A stretch of DNA of 43,985 bases from Gemmatimonadaceae bacterium. GTDB taxonomy: Bacteria > Gemmatimonadota > Gemmatimonadetes > Gemmatimonadales > Gemmatimonadaceae. The translations under genes were made by a program, and so were the position numbers. Under the pieces are notes generated by a model. It was not told the DNA's origin and did no database searches. It worked only from the letters and a program-made list of their open reading frames with translations. The DNA lies in NCBI GenBank assembly GCA_020852815.1, contig JADZAN010000035.1:1-43985 (forward strand), given 5' to 3'. Of the stretch, positions 1 to 7,399 are shown one piece after another. Each line of letters opens with the position of its first letter. Position 1 is the first letter of the stretch.

Positions 1-127
1 GCGGCGACGGCGCTCCCACTCCGTGACGGGCTCGGCCCACCGCCCGGCCCCGACACACCACGGACGAGCTGCCGCCGCCTTGAGCCTACACCTGGTTTAC
101 CAACCTTCAATGGAGACATACAAGGAC

Positions 128-212
128 TCACGGAGACACGGAGGAGCACGGAGGAGAGCTCAGGATCGCCGTTCCCGTGTACCTCCGTTCCTCCGTGTGT
201 CCTCCGTGTTGA
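128..212. repeat. Imperfect inverted repeat of CGGAGG / CCTCCG units
   Basis: The left arm (about 131-162) is a run of ACACGGAGG and GCACGGAGG units. The right arm (about 180-212) is their reverse complement, CCTCCGTG units, separated by about 20 bases. A transcript could fold into a long imperfect hairpin. The same units recur at 350-475, 17250-17545 and between 17980 and 18430. Confidence 0.75.
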
Positions 213-349
213 AGGCTTCTGGTCCTTGAACTTTCTCAACCAATCTACCTTTGGTCGCGTGCGCGCGCCGGCCTCGGCGTCGAAGTGCAGAACCATTCTC
301 CACCGCGGAGTATCTGGCGGTCGTTGCGGTTCTTGCGGTTCCAAGTGCT

Positions 350-475
350 CTTAACACGGAGGCGCACGGAGGAGACACGGACGAGACACGGACGAGACTC
401 GGAGGTAAACGAGGGAGTGCCGCGACGCGCCTTCATCCTCCGTGAGACCTCCGTGGACCTCCGTGTCGAGCTTTT
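350..475. repeat. Second CGGAGG / CCTCCG inverted repeat
   Basis: ACACGGAGG, GCACGGAGG and GACACGGACG units at about 353-405 face CCTCCGTG units at about 438-466. The right arm runs directly into TCGAGCTTTTC and a GGTCACCGG stretch that leads to the hairpin at 534. That order (CCTCCGTG units, TCGAGCTTTTC, GGTCAC, about 45 variable bases, GACAAATGG, hairpin) is the composite seen again, in the other orientation, at 17172-17280. Confidence 0.75.
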
Positions 476-533
476 CACGTTGCGGTCACCGGCGCCCGAT
501 GCGGCCAGTTGCGTGGAGCGCAACGACAAATGG

Positions 534-553
534 GTCCCAGCTTTCGCTGGGAC
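534..553. repeat. Dispersed hairpin repeat, copy 1
   Basis: A perfect 8-bp stem with a 4-base loop: GTCCCAGC, TTTC, GCTGGGAC, preceded by GACAAATGG. Perfect or near-perfect relatives lie at 652-671, 2584-2599, 3730-3747, 17172-17189, 17607-17624, 17903-17922, 18108-18126 and 18311-18330. In most copies the loop or one arm base differs but pairing is kept, as expected of a REP-like element. Confidence 0.8.
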
Positions 554-651
554 GTTGGGCGCTGGGACGTTGGGCGCTGGGAAGGTGAGCGCTCGGCGCC
601 GTTTTTCGTTCGCCCGAACCGGCCAGCCGCGTGGAGCGCGACGACAAATGG

Positions 652-671
652 GTCCCAGCTTTCGCTGGGAC
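652..671. repeat. Dispersed hairpin repeat, copy 2
   Basis: Identical to the hairpin at 534-553, including the upstream GACAAATGG. The 50 bases before it (GGCCAGCCGCGTGGAGCGCG and neighbours) also match those before copy 1, so the pair is a tandem duplication with a period of 118 bp. Confidence 0.8.
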
Positions 672-724
672 GTGGGACGCTGGGCGCTGGGACGGTGGGC
701 GCTGGGAAGGTGCGCCTTCGTGGA

Positions 725-1492
725 TCACTCCACCCGGTAGTCCCACAGCTTGAGCGGAAAGCTGTTCGGGAGCACGACGATCTCGTCGATGCGCACCGTC
801 GGTGGAAGCGACGCGAGGTAGACCACCACCTCCGCCACGTCCTCGCTGCGCATCATTTGTGCCCTCACCTCGGCGGGAATCGGGGTCTCCTTCTTGTCCC
901 AGATCGTCGTATCAGTCGGACCCGGGCTCACCACGCTCACGCGCACGCCGTACTTGTGGTTCTCGGCGAGGAGCGCTTGCGTGAGCCCCGCGAGCCCGAA
1001 CTTGCTCACGCCGTACGGTGCGACGTTAGGCGCCGACTCGTGGCCGGTGATGGAACCGACGTTGATGATCGTCCCCCGCCGGCGCTCGCGCATCCCGCGC
1101 ACTACGGCGCGGCAGGCGAGGAAGGCGCCGCGCAGGTTCACGTTGACGATCCGGTCCCACTCCTCGAGCGGGTAGTCGGCGACCTCGATGGGGCGCACGG
1201 TGCCGACCCCTGCGTTGTTGACGAGAAGGTCGATCGCCCCCAGGTCGCGCTCGGTCGCGGCCACGGCCGCGTCCACCTGCGCGGCGTCGGCGACGTCGCA
1301 CCGCAGCGCCAGAGCTTCACCGCCAGCTGCACGAATCTCGGCGGCCACCGCTTCCACGTCGGCGAGTGTGCGCGAGCAGGCGGCGACGCGCATGCCCGAA
1401 CCCGCGAGGCCCAAGGCCGTGGCGCGCCCGATGCCGCGCCCGGCGCCAGTCACGAGCGCCACCTGCCCGGCAAGCCGTGCGCTCTGCGTCAT
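725..1492 (-). CDS. SDR-family NAD(P)-dependent oxidoreductase
   Basis: A 255-residue classical short-chain dehydrogenase/reductase, probably a cytosolic NAD(P)H-dependent alcohol or ketone oxidoreductase of unknown substrate. The nucleotide-binding TGAGRGIG is at residues 15-22 and NNAG at 92-95. The catalytic triad region follows, with an NVGSITG segment and a YGVSK motif in which Tyr and Lys are four apart. VSPGPTDT comes after these. Length and motif order are ordinary for the family. The ATG start (1490-1492) lies inside the stop codon of the upstream oxidoreductase gene (ATGA overlap), so the two are translationally coupled and probably act in one pathway. The family is certain; the substrate cannot be read from sequence. 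Confidence 0.93.
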   Translation of the reverse strand: MTQSARLAGQVALVTGAGRGIGRATALGLAGSGMRVAACSRTLADVEAVAAEIRAAGGEALALRCDVADAAQVDAAVAATERDLGAIDLLVNNAGVGTVRPIEVADYPLEEWDRIVNVNLRGAFLACRAVVRGMRERRRGTIINVGSITGHESAPNVAPYGVSKFGLAGLTQALLAENHKYGVRVSVVSPGPTDTTIWDKKETPIPAEVRAQMMRSEDVAEVVVYLASLPPTVRIDEIVVLPNSFPLKLWDYRVE

Positions 1493-2559
1493 GCGTCGCC
1501 TCCCGCCAGCTGCACGGTCACGCCGCGCTGCGCCGAGCGTAGAATCGCACTCTGGACCTCCACGACATGCAGCGTTCGTGCGGCCGATGTCGGCGTGTCG
1601 AGTACGCGCGCTCGCACGGCGTCCAGGAACGCGGCCAGCGATTCGGTGAACGCCCCCTGCAGCATCCCGTTCACCTCGGTCGCGGTGGCCGGCCCGGCGA
1701 ACGTGACGCGCTCGCTGTGCTCCTGCGTGTACAGCTTGAGTTCCCGCGTGCTCCCGCCCAGCCAGAGCGAGCCGCGCCCCCCCAGCACTTCGAGATACGA
1801 GTCGGCGGCCAGCGGGAAGGTGTCGGGAAGGATCCACGACGAGTGCAGGGCGATGACGGTCCCGCGCGCGGTGGTGAGGAGCGCGGCGTAGCCATCGACG
1901 CGCCCCTCCAGAGCGCGCTGCTCGCCCAGCGCGCCGCGGTGCGCCACCGCGGTGACCGAGACCACGCGGTCGCCTAACCAGTGCAGGATGAGGTCGATGT
2001 CGTGCGACGACATGAAGTGGATGGGGGTGGTCTCCGCGCTCCACGGGATCATGCGCTCCGGGACCCAGCTCGCGTCCCACCGGTGCGACTGCACGAAGGC
2101 CGGCGTGCCTAACGCCCCGTCGCGCACCAGTGCCTCCACCCGCCGGTGCTCGGCGAGCCAGCGCTGCGAATAGTTCACGATGAGCACGCGCGAACGCTCC
2201 CGCGCCAGCGCGACCATCGCCCGCCCCTCCGCCTCGTCGATCGCCAGTGGCTTCTCCACGAAGACGTCGACGCCCGCCTCGAGGCACGCGGTAACGGGTT
2301 CGAGATGCAGGTGATCGGGGGTGGCGACGCTCGCCGCGCGAACCTCGCCGCTCCCGTTAGGCCCCACCGCGGCGAGCATCTCGCGCGTCGTGCTGAACGC
2401 ACGCGCACCCTTGCCAGACGCGACGTTGGCCGCGCGCGTTGCATCGGGGTCGACGACGGCAACGAGCCGCGCATCGGTGCGCTCGTGGTACACACGCGCG
2501 TGACGGCTGCCTAGGATGCCGGCGCCGATGACGGCGACTCCAACTGGATCGAGGGACAT
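1489..2559 (-). CDS. Gfo/Idh/MocA-family oxidoreductase
   Basis: A 356-residue NAD(P)-dependent dehydrogenase of the glucose-fructose / inositol dehydrogenase family. The N-terminal Rossmann fold starts with VIGAGILGSRHA, and the family EKPLA motif, whose Lys is catalytic in characterised members, follows in the first third. The C-terminal half is the usual substrate-binding alpha/beta domain, with a HDIDLI stretch. I start at ATG 2557-2559, giving MSLDPVGVAVIG. The open frame runs further upstream, but there it translates the 8-bp repeat at 2602-2637 and is not protein-like. It overlaps the SDR gene by four bases. The substrate is unknown; sugars or cyclitols are usual for the family. Confidence 0.93.
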   Translation of the reverse strand: MSLDPVGVAVIGAGILGSRHARVYHERTDARLVAVVDPDATRAANVASGKGARAFSTTREMLAAVGPNGSGEVRAASVATPDHLHLEPVTACLEAGVDVFVEKPLAIDEAEGRAMVALARERSRVLIVNYSQRWLAEHRRVEALVRDGALGTPAFVQSHRWDASWVPERMIPWSAETTPIHFMSSHDIDLILHWLGDRVVSVTAVAHRGALGEQRALEGRVDGYAALLTTARGTVIALHSSWILPDTFPLAADSYLEVLGGRGSLWLGGSTRELKLYTQEHSERVTFAGPATATEVNGMLQGAFTESLAAFLDAVRARVLDTPTSAARTLHVVEVQSAILRSAQRGVTVQLAGGDA

Positions 2560-2583
2560 TTTGCGAAAGGACGAGAAGCCTGC

Positions 2584-2640
2584 CCCAGCGAAAGCTGGGA
2601 ACGAGAAGACGAGAAGACGAGAAGACGAGAAGACGAGGCC
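2584..2640. repeat. Hairpin plus AGACGAGA 8-bp tandem repeat
   Basis: The hairpin CCCAGC, GAAA, GCTGGG (2584-2599) is followed by about four and a half copies of the 8-bp unit AGACGAGA (2602-2637). The same short unit, or its complement CTCGTCTT, occurs at 5048-5087, 32881-32916, 32976-33013, 34622-34660 and 36121-36155, always at or near gene ends or operon junctions. Here it lies just upstream of the Gfo/Idh gene. Confidence 0.8.
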
Positions 2641-2772
2641 CCGCCCCAGAACATGCTGGAACCGGCCCCAACGAAATCTGCGCTCCAGGCGCTCAACCGT
2701 CACGCGTGCGACGTGCTCCGTCACGCCAGTCGCTCGATTTCGCCACACGCGCACCACTAGGGCTCCTACGAG

Positions 2773-2889
2773 TTGCGTAGCCAGTGGTCATACGTCTTAT
2801 TACTGACACTCGCATCTATACCCGTTCGCCCTCGTGCTAGGGTCGCTGGGTGCGAGTCCCCCCGGGAGCAATCCCGGGGGTTTCTTTTT
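2773..2889 (+). ncRNA. Possible small transcript ending in a strong terminator
   Basis: A textbook intrinsic terminator (2859-2889) sits with no plus-strand gene before it: the nearest upstream gene is on the minus strand. The 90 bases in front are unusually AT-rich for this genome. They hold weak promoter-like elements (TTGCGT at 2773-2778, CTATAC at 2816-2821). This would fit a short non-coding RNA beginning near 2825. I tested the stretch for a tRNA by eye and found no cloverleaf. No known RNA family was recognised. Confidence 0.3.
2859..2889 (+). terminator. Rho-independent terminator
   Basis: A perfect 9-bp stem: CCCCCGGGA (2859-2867), loop GCAA, TCCCGGGGG (2872-2880), followed by TTTCTTTTT (2881-2889). 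The U-rich tail is on the plus strand only. It is the only hairpin with a clear U tract that I found in the window. Confidence 0.88.
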
Positions 2890-2914
2890 GCCCATGGTCG
2901 AGGGAGCACGACAA

Positions 2915-2959
2915 CGGTCGAGTCGGTCGAGTCGGTCGAGTCGGTCGAGTCGGTCGAGT
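2915..2959. repeat. 9-bp tandem repeat, five copies
   Basis: Five consecutive CGGTCGAGT units with one change at the end of the last copy. It lies between the terminator at 2889 and the redoxin gene. The unit length is a multiple of three, so all frames stay open across it, but no gene is apparent. Confidence 0.9.
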
Positions 2960-3046
2960 TGGCCGAGGCGCTGTGGGCGCTCCAGGTGACGCCGAGTTAT
3001 TCTCACGTCGTTCGCTCTCGCCTTCCATCCTCGCCGGAGACTCCCT

Positions 3047-3649
3047 GTGGCGCGCACTGAGTCGACGATGCTCGCGCTCGGCACCCTCGCCCCCGACTTC
3101 GCACTCCCTGACGTGGCGCATGGCCGCGTCGTGACGCGCGACGACGTGCGCGGCGACGTCCGCGACGGCAAGCCGCTCCTCGTGATGTTCATCAGCCGGC
3201 ATTGCCCGTACGTCATCCATGTGGCGCAGGAGATCGCACGCGTGGGACACGACTACGCAGGGCGCGTGGCAATGGTCGCGATCGCCGCGAACGACATCGC
3301 CGGCTACCCGGACGATGCCCCGTCCAGCATGCAGGCGATGGCGCGCGACTACGGCTTCACCTTCCCCGTCCTGTACGACGAATCGCAGGAGATCGCGAAA
3401 GCCTACGCCGCGGCCTGCACCCCCGACTTCTTCCTCTTCGACCAGTCGGCGCGCCTCGCCTATCGAGGGCAGCTCGACGACGCGCGTCCCCGCAACGACC
3501 GCCCCATCACCGGTCGCGACCTTCGCGCCGCCCTCGACGCCGTCCTCGCCCACCAGTCGCCAAGCCCCGAGCAGTTTCCCAGCCTCGGCTGCAACATCAA
3601 GTGGCGCCCCGGCCACGAGCCCGCGTACTTCTCCACATCACCGCGTTAG
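3047..3649 (+). CDS. AhpC/TSA-type redoxin (thioredoxin-fold protein)
   Basis: A 200-residue thioredoxin-fold protein of the redoxin/AhpC-TSA type, probably a cytosolic thiol peroxidase or disulfide reductase. The fold opens with LAPDFALPDV. The active-site segment is SRHCPYV, so the nucleophilic Cys is followed by P-Y-V and there is no second Cys in a CxxC position. Downstream come the conserved ACTPDFFLFD stretch, whose Cys could resolve the disulfide, and a C-terminal SLGCNIKW motif shared by a common subgroup annotated only as thioredoxin family. GTG 3047 is chosen because GGAGA stands six bases upstream. No partner gene is adjacent. Confidence 0.88.
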   Translation: MARTESTMLALGTLAPDFALPDVAHGRVVTRDDVRGDVRDGKPLLVMFISRHCPYVIHVAQEIARVGHDYAGRVAMVAIAANDIAGYPDDAPSSMQAMARDYGFTFPVLYDESQEIAKAYAAACTPDFFLFDQSARLAYRGQLDDARPRNDRPITGRDLRAALDAVLAHQSPSPEQFPSLGCNIKWRPGHEPAYFSTSPR

Positions 3650-3679
3650 GCACACGCGCGAACACCAGGACGGGGGACA

Positions 3680-3747
3680 AAAGTCGAGCGACGGCCGCAT
3701 CGCGGCCGCCACTCCCGTCCCCCGTCCCCCCCCAGCCTTCGCTGGGG
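3680..3747. repeat. Composite hairpin repeat downstream of the redoxin gene
   Basis: A GC-rich inverted repeat (CGGCCGC, ATC, GCGGCCG) is followed by GCCACTCCCG, a C-rich run and the hairpin CCCCAGC, CTTC, GCTGGGG (3730-3747), then CAAGCTTTCTCCC. The same modules occur in the opposite orientation at about 17030-17095, directly after the glycosyltransferase gene. Part of them recurs inside the RND pump gene at 34540-34600. The 120-base gap between the converging redoxin and argJ genes is almost entirely this element. Confidence 0.75.
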
Positions 3748-3769
3748 CAAGCTTTCTCCCGTCCGCTCT

Positions 3770-4948
3770 TCACGACGAGTAGTACGCCGCATTCTCCTCC
3801 ACATACCCCTTCGTGAGGTCGCAGCCGTACGCCGTCGCCGACGCCTCGCCCAGCCCGAGGTCGACCTGCAGGTCCACCACCTCCGCGGCAAGCGTCGAGC
3901 GCACCATCGCATCCTCGAAGGACAGGCGCATCCCTCCCTTCACCACCGCGTAGCCGTTGATCCACGCGTCGGTGCGCTCCGCCGCGATGGGGAGTTCAAA
4001 GCACTTCCCGACCGCCATGAGGAGGCGCCCCACGTTAGGGTCGGCGCCATGCACCATCGTCTTCACCAGCGGTGAGTTCACGAGCGACTTGGCAACGCGC
4101 CGAGCCTCGTGCTCGTCGCGCGCCCCGCGCACGGTGGTGCGAATCAGGTGCTCGGCCCCTTCGCCGTCGCGCGCGAGGATCTCCGTCATTCGCACGCAGC
4201 TCGCGGTGAGTGCCGCCTGGAACGCCGCTTCGTCCACCGCGCCCGCCAGTCCGTTCGCCAAGATGGCGCAGGTGTCGGACGTGCTCGTGTCGGTGTCGAC
4301 GGAGAGCATGTTGTACGACACGTGCACCGCCTCGCGCAGCATCCGGTCGAGCGTGCCGGCATCGAGCGCCGCGTCGGTGAAGATGTAGGCGAGCATCGTC
4401 GCCATGTTGGGCTCGATCATCCCCGACCCCTTGGCGACGAGGGTGATCGTTGCAGCTCCCACGCTCACCGACAGCGCCTTGGGGTGCGTGTCGGTGGTCA
4501 TGATCCCTTCGGCGCCTAACAACGGATCGTCGGAGAGCTCCGTCATGATCCCGCGCACCCCCGCCTCGATCTTCTCGATCGGGAGCGGGACACCGATGAC
4601 CCCGGTGCTGCTGACGAGGACGTGATCGGCGCTCGTCCCCACCTCGGCGGCTGCCGCTGCCGCCATCCGCCTGGCGCGCTTCACCCCTTCCGCGCCGGTG
4701 GCAACGTTGCTGCACTTGCTGTTGGCGATGATCGCCCGCAGCCGCCCGCCCTTGATCGTCTCGCGCCCGAGGATGATCGGCGCGCCGGGAAAATGGTTGC
4801 GCGTGAACACAGCCGCGGCTTCCGCCTCGACGTCGCTCACAAAGAGCGTCAGGTCCCGCGCCGTTGGCTTGAGCCCCACGTTGCGCGACGCGCAGTGAAA
4901 GCCGCGCGGAAAGCGCGCCGGCTGATGGAATGCAATCGAAGAAGTCAC
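3770..4948 (-). CDS. argJ: ArgJ, glutamate/ornithine N-acetyltransferase
   Basis: About 392 residues. ArgJ transfers the acetyl group from N-acetylornithine to glutamate (and, in bifunctional forms, makes N-acetylglutamate from acetyl-CoA) in arginine synthesis. Family landmarks are STGVIG at about 114-119 and GMIEPNMATML, whose Thr at about 184 is the autoproteolysis site that becomes the nucleophile of the beta chain; a normal C-terminal half follows. Odd point: the early motif usually written NSGNAN reads NSKCSN here (about 76-81). I prefer GTG 4946-4948; the frame continues to GTG 4988-4990, which has a G-rich stretch before it, so the longer form is possible. No other arginine gene is nearby. 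Confidence 0.92.
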   Translation of the reverse strand: MTSSIAFHQPARFPRGFHCASRNVGLKPTARDLTLFVSDVEAEAAAVFTRNHFPGAPIILGRETIKGGRLRAIIANSKCSNVATGAEGVKRARRMAAAAAAEVGTSADHVLVSSTGVIGVPLPIEKIEAGVRGIMTELSDDPLLGAEGIMTTDTHPKALSVSVGAATITLVAKGSGMIEPNMATMLAYIFTDAALDAGTLDRMLREAVHVSYNMLSVDTDTSTSDTCAILANGLAGAVDEAAFQAALTASCVRMTEILARDGEGAEHLIRTTVRGARDEHEARRVAKSLVNSPLVKTMVHGADPNVGRLLMAVGKCFELPIAAERTDAWINGYAVVKGGMRLSFEDAMVRSTLAAEVVDLQVDLGLGEASATAYGCDLTKGYVEENAAYYSS

Positions 4949-5043
4949 GTCAGGAAGTCGGAATGAATGGCCCCCGCGAAAACTCCCCACACCATCCCCC
5001 CCGCGCCAGTGACGAAGAAAAGAAACGCCCCCACCCCCATCCC

Positions 5044-6225
5044 CTATCTCGTCTTCTCGTCCTCTCGTCCTCTCGTCTTCTTCAGAATGACTTCATCCAG
5101 ATCGAGATGCCCCTGCCACGCCGCCACCGGCTCCCCCAGCAGGATGAGGCGCGCGATGTGCCCCACGATCCCCGCCGCGTAACGCGCCTCGCTCGCCAGC
5201 TGCGGATAGCCACGCAGCTCGCTCCCGATCTTGCGCAGCGACTTGCGCGACCGCTCCGAGATAGCCTCCCATCCCCCCAGCCAGTTGGTGAGCGCGACAT
5301 AGAAGTCCTTCGTCGAGGCGAAGTCGCCGCGTGACCGATGGGCATCGGCGTTGTCGCCGAGGAAGGGCTGCAGCGCCGGATCGTTGCCGTATGGCTCGAT
5401 GCTCACGAAGCCCCGCTCGTCGGCGGCGTACAGCACGTTGCGACCGATGCGGCGCGCCTCCTGCCGCACCAGCCCCTTGATGGGGAGTGAATCGCACTCC
5501 TCCAGCACAAGGTCGACGCCACGCAGGAAGTCGCCGATGTTCTCTGACGTGACGCCCCCGTGCAGCGCCCCGACGCGCAGGTACGGATTGAGCTTGGCGA
5601 TGCGGCGCGCGACGATCGTCGCCTTGGGGACGCCCAGGTCGTCGCACCCGCCGCCGAGTCGATTGAGGTTGGAGAGGTCGAGCGCGTCGAAGTCGGCGAG
5701 CCAGATCTCCCCGCACAAGTGCTCCTGCGCCACGTTGACCGCCGCCTCGCCCCCTACCGAGAGTCCGATCACCCCGATGCGCTTCGTGCGTAGCAGCGCC
5801 TGCTCCTCGGCGGTGAGCTTGTCCTGATTGCGGTTGGTGATGACCGCGAAGTAGCCGTCTTCTCCCAGCAGATGGACGACGCGCCGGTCCCACGGGAAGT
5901 GCCACCACGTCCCGATGGCGTCGCGATCGCCCGCGGCGCGCACGATCGCCGCGGCATGCGCGTGCAGCGTGGCAACGTCGCTCACCGACGGATGGAGCAC
6001 CTGCACCAGCTCTTGCAACTGGCGGTCGATGGAATCGTGCACGGTGAGGTGCCGCGTGGCGCAGAGGGCGCGGAGTGCGTCGCCATCGCCCGGCTGGAGG
6101 ATGATCGGGACGGGGCGCCACGTCTCATGCGCCGCGATGTCGAGGGCGTCCAGCGCCTCGCGCCATTCGGCCAGGGTATGCAACCGATCCACAGCGACAA
6201 TCGAGGGGCGGTCGACGGCGGTCAC
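5044..6225 (-). CDS. ThiF/MoeB-like E1-type adenylyltransferase
   Basis: About 393 residues. The central part is an E1-like ATP-binding fold: IGVIGLSVGG forms the glycine loop and DFDALDLSNLNRL is the D-x-D ... NLNR signature that holds ATP and the C-terminus of a ubiquitin-like or peptide substrate. The paired CxxC zinc motifs of MoeB/ThiF are absent. The first 140 residues are a separate domain I cannot name, containing TWWHFPWDRRVVHLLGEDGY. Its GTG start overlaps the stop of the MarR-GNAT gene by four bases. The last dozen or so codons (KKTRGREDEKTR) are made from the 8-bp dispersed repeat. The partner that is adenylylated is unknown; no ubiquitin-like or ThiS/MoaD gene lies in the window. 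Confidence 0.85.
   Translation of the reverse strand: MTAVDRPSIVAVDRLHTLAEWREALDALDIAAHETWRPVPIILQPGDGDALRALCATRHLTVHDSIDRQLQELVQVLHPSVSDVATLHAHAAAIVRAAGDRDAIGTWWHFPWDRRVVHLLGEDGYFAVITNRNQDKLTAEEQALLRTKRIGVIGLSVGGEAAVNVAQEHLCGEIWLADFDALDLSNLNRLGGGCDDLGVPKATIVARRIAKLNPYLRVGALHGGVTSENIGDFLRGVDLVLEECDSLPIKGLVRQEARRIGRNVLYAADERGFVSIEPYGNDPALQPFLGDNADAHRSRGDFASTKDFYVALTNWLGGWEAISERSRKSLRKIGSELRGYPQLASEARYAAGIVGHIARLILLGEPVAAWQGHLDLDEVILKKTRGREDEKTR
5048..5087. repeat. 8-bp dispersed repeat forming the 3' end of a gene
   Basis: CTCGTCTT / CTCGTCCT units, the complement of the AGACGAGA repeat. This copy lies inside the 3' end of the ThiF-like gene and supplies its last residues before the TAG at 5044-5046. 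Confidence 0.8.
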
Positions 6226-7199
6226 AGCGCGAGCTCCCACGTCTGCCCTATGAGCCCTTCGCCGAACATCGTATGCGGCGACTCCTCCACGAGCGTGAAC
6301 CCTTCCTGCTCGTAGATGCGTCGCGCCGCATGCAGGATGCTGTTGGTCCACAGCGTGATCTTGCGGTAGCCGAGTTGCCGCGCCGTGCGCAGGCACTCCT
6401 GCACCAGGCGCCGCCCCAGCCCGGTCCCGCGCGCGGTGGGTTCCACGAGGAGGAGGCGGAGCTTCCCGATCGTCTTGCTCTTCCGCACCAGCATGATCGA
6501 GCCGACCACCTCGCCACCGCGCTCGGCGATCCAGCAACGGTCGCCCGTGGGGTCGTAGTGCGCGACGTATTCGGCCACGACTTGCGCCACCAGCGCCTCG
6601 AAGCGTTCGTCCCACCCGTACTCGCGCGCATACAGCGCCCCGTGGCGATGCACGATCCAACCAAAGTCGCCGACGTGTGCCGGCCGGATGACGATGGGGC
6701 GCCGGCGCCCCTCGTCGGTGCGGGCGGGGTCGAGCAGGCGGCGCAGGGTGCGCATCGCTCCCACCAGTTCGCGCTGCTCTTCCGGCGACAGGTGCGCGAC
6801 CGCGCGATCGACGTCGGCATTCGAGCGAGTGTCGAGCGATGCGAAGGCGCGCGCCCCCGCGCGCGTGAGCGCGAGATGCGAGTGGCGCGCGTCGCGCTCG
6901 GAGCGCGTGCGCGCCACCACACCACGCCGCGAGAGTCCGCGCAGCAGGCGGCTCAGGTATCCCGCGTCCATCCCGAGGTCGCGCGCCAACTCGGTTGCCG
7001 TCGGCCTGTCGCGATGCGCCAGCTCGTACAGCACGCGCGATTCGGCGAGCGTGAAGGGCGAGTCGAGGAGCCCCTCGCGTAGCGCCCCTACGCGCGCCGT
7101 GTAGAAGCGATTGAAGGCGCGCACCTCCGCGCGCAGGTCGTCGTGGGCCGCCGAGGCGGTGGAGGCAGGGAAGGGCGACGGTGTGCGCTTGGCGGCCAT
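6222..7199 (-). CDS. MarR-type regulator fused to GNAT acetyltransferase
   Basis: About 325 residues in two domains. Residues about 20-150 form a MarR winged helix, with TATELARDLGMDAGYLSRLL as the recognition region and RSERDARHSHLALT as the wing. Residues about 165-325 are a GNAT N-acetyltransferase with the acetyl-CoA loop ARGTGLGRRL followed by a conserved C-terminal GFTLVEE segment. Such fusions are a known architecture (HTH regulator/GNAT protein). Function is probably ligand-dependent control plus acetylation of a small molecule or protein. ATG 7197-7199 is chosen because GAAGGAT precedes it. It is translationally coupled to the ThiF-like gene (GTGA overlap), which suggests one pathway. 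Confidence 0.92.
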   Translation of the reverse strand: MAAKRTPSPFPASTASAAHDDLRAEVRAFNRFYTARVGALREGLLDSPFTLAESRVLYELAHRDRPTATELARDLGMDAGYLSRLLRGLSRRGVVARTRSERDARHSHLALTRAGARAFASLDTRSNADVDRAVAHLSPEEQRELVGAMRTLRRLLDPARTDEGRRRPIVIRPAHVGDFGWIVHRHGALYAREYGWDERFEALVAQVVAEYVAHYDPTGDRCWIAERGGEVVGSIMLVRKSKTIGKLRLLLVEPTARGTGLGRRLVQECLRTARQLGYRKITLWTNSILHAARRIYEQEGFTLVEESPHTMFGEGLIGQTWELAL

Positions 7200-7399
7200 G
7201 CAAGGATCCTTCGTTGTCGTGAGCGCGCGGGGGCGGTGATGGTTGATAGTGTCCAGCAATTGCTTGCCAATGTCAAGTAACGTCCCCCGCCCATGCCGTA
7301 CGCCGCATTGCGGCGCCGCCTCCCCCCGCCAAGCACACCCCCCCCACCCCCACTACCTTCCCCATCTCCCGTCTCCCGTCCCCCGTCCCCCGTCCGCCC

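Larger units (their letters stand above)
1..724. other. Non-coding, repeat-dense stretch
   Basis: I see no convincing gene here. The open frames that cross it are low-complexity translations of repeats. It contains two imperfect inverted repeats built from CGGAGG/CCTCCG units (about 128-212 and 350-475), two copies of a perfect 8-bp-stem hairpin (534-553, 652-671), and short tandem runs of a GGGCGCTGGGA-like unit (about 553-592 and 668-712). The first 110 bases show no recognisable feature. Confidence 0.7.

Noticed and set aside
509-1891. 460-codon plus-strand frame over the oxidoreductase pair
   Set aside because: It begins inside the hairpin repeats and is antisense to two well-supported enzymes.
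2760-2860. tRNA gene before the terminator
   Set aside because: GGTGCGAGTCC looked like a T-arm, but there is no matching acceptor stem, D-arm or anticodon arm on either strand.
5044-7199. Antiphage E1/ubiquitin-like defence system
   Set aside because: Known types need a ubiquitin-like protein, a JAB protease or a nucleotidyltransferase nearby; none is present.
5044-7203. 719-residue fusion protein covering both the ThiF-like and MarR-GNAT genes
   Set aside because: The upstream third is the wrong frame of the MarR-GNAT gene. The GTG at 6223-6225 with a four-base overlap is the sensible start.
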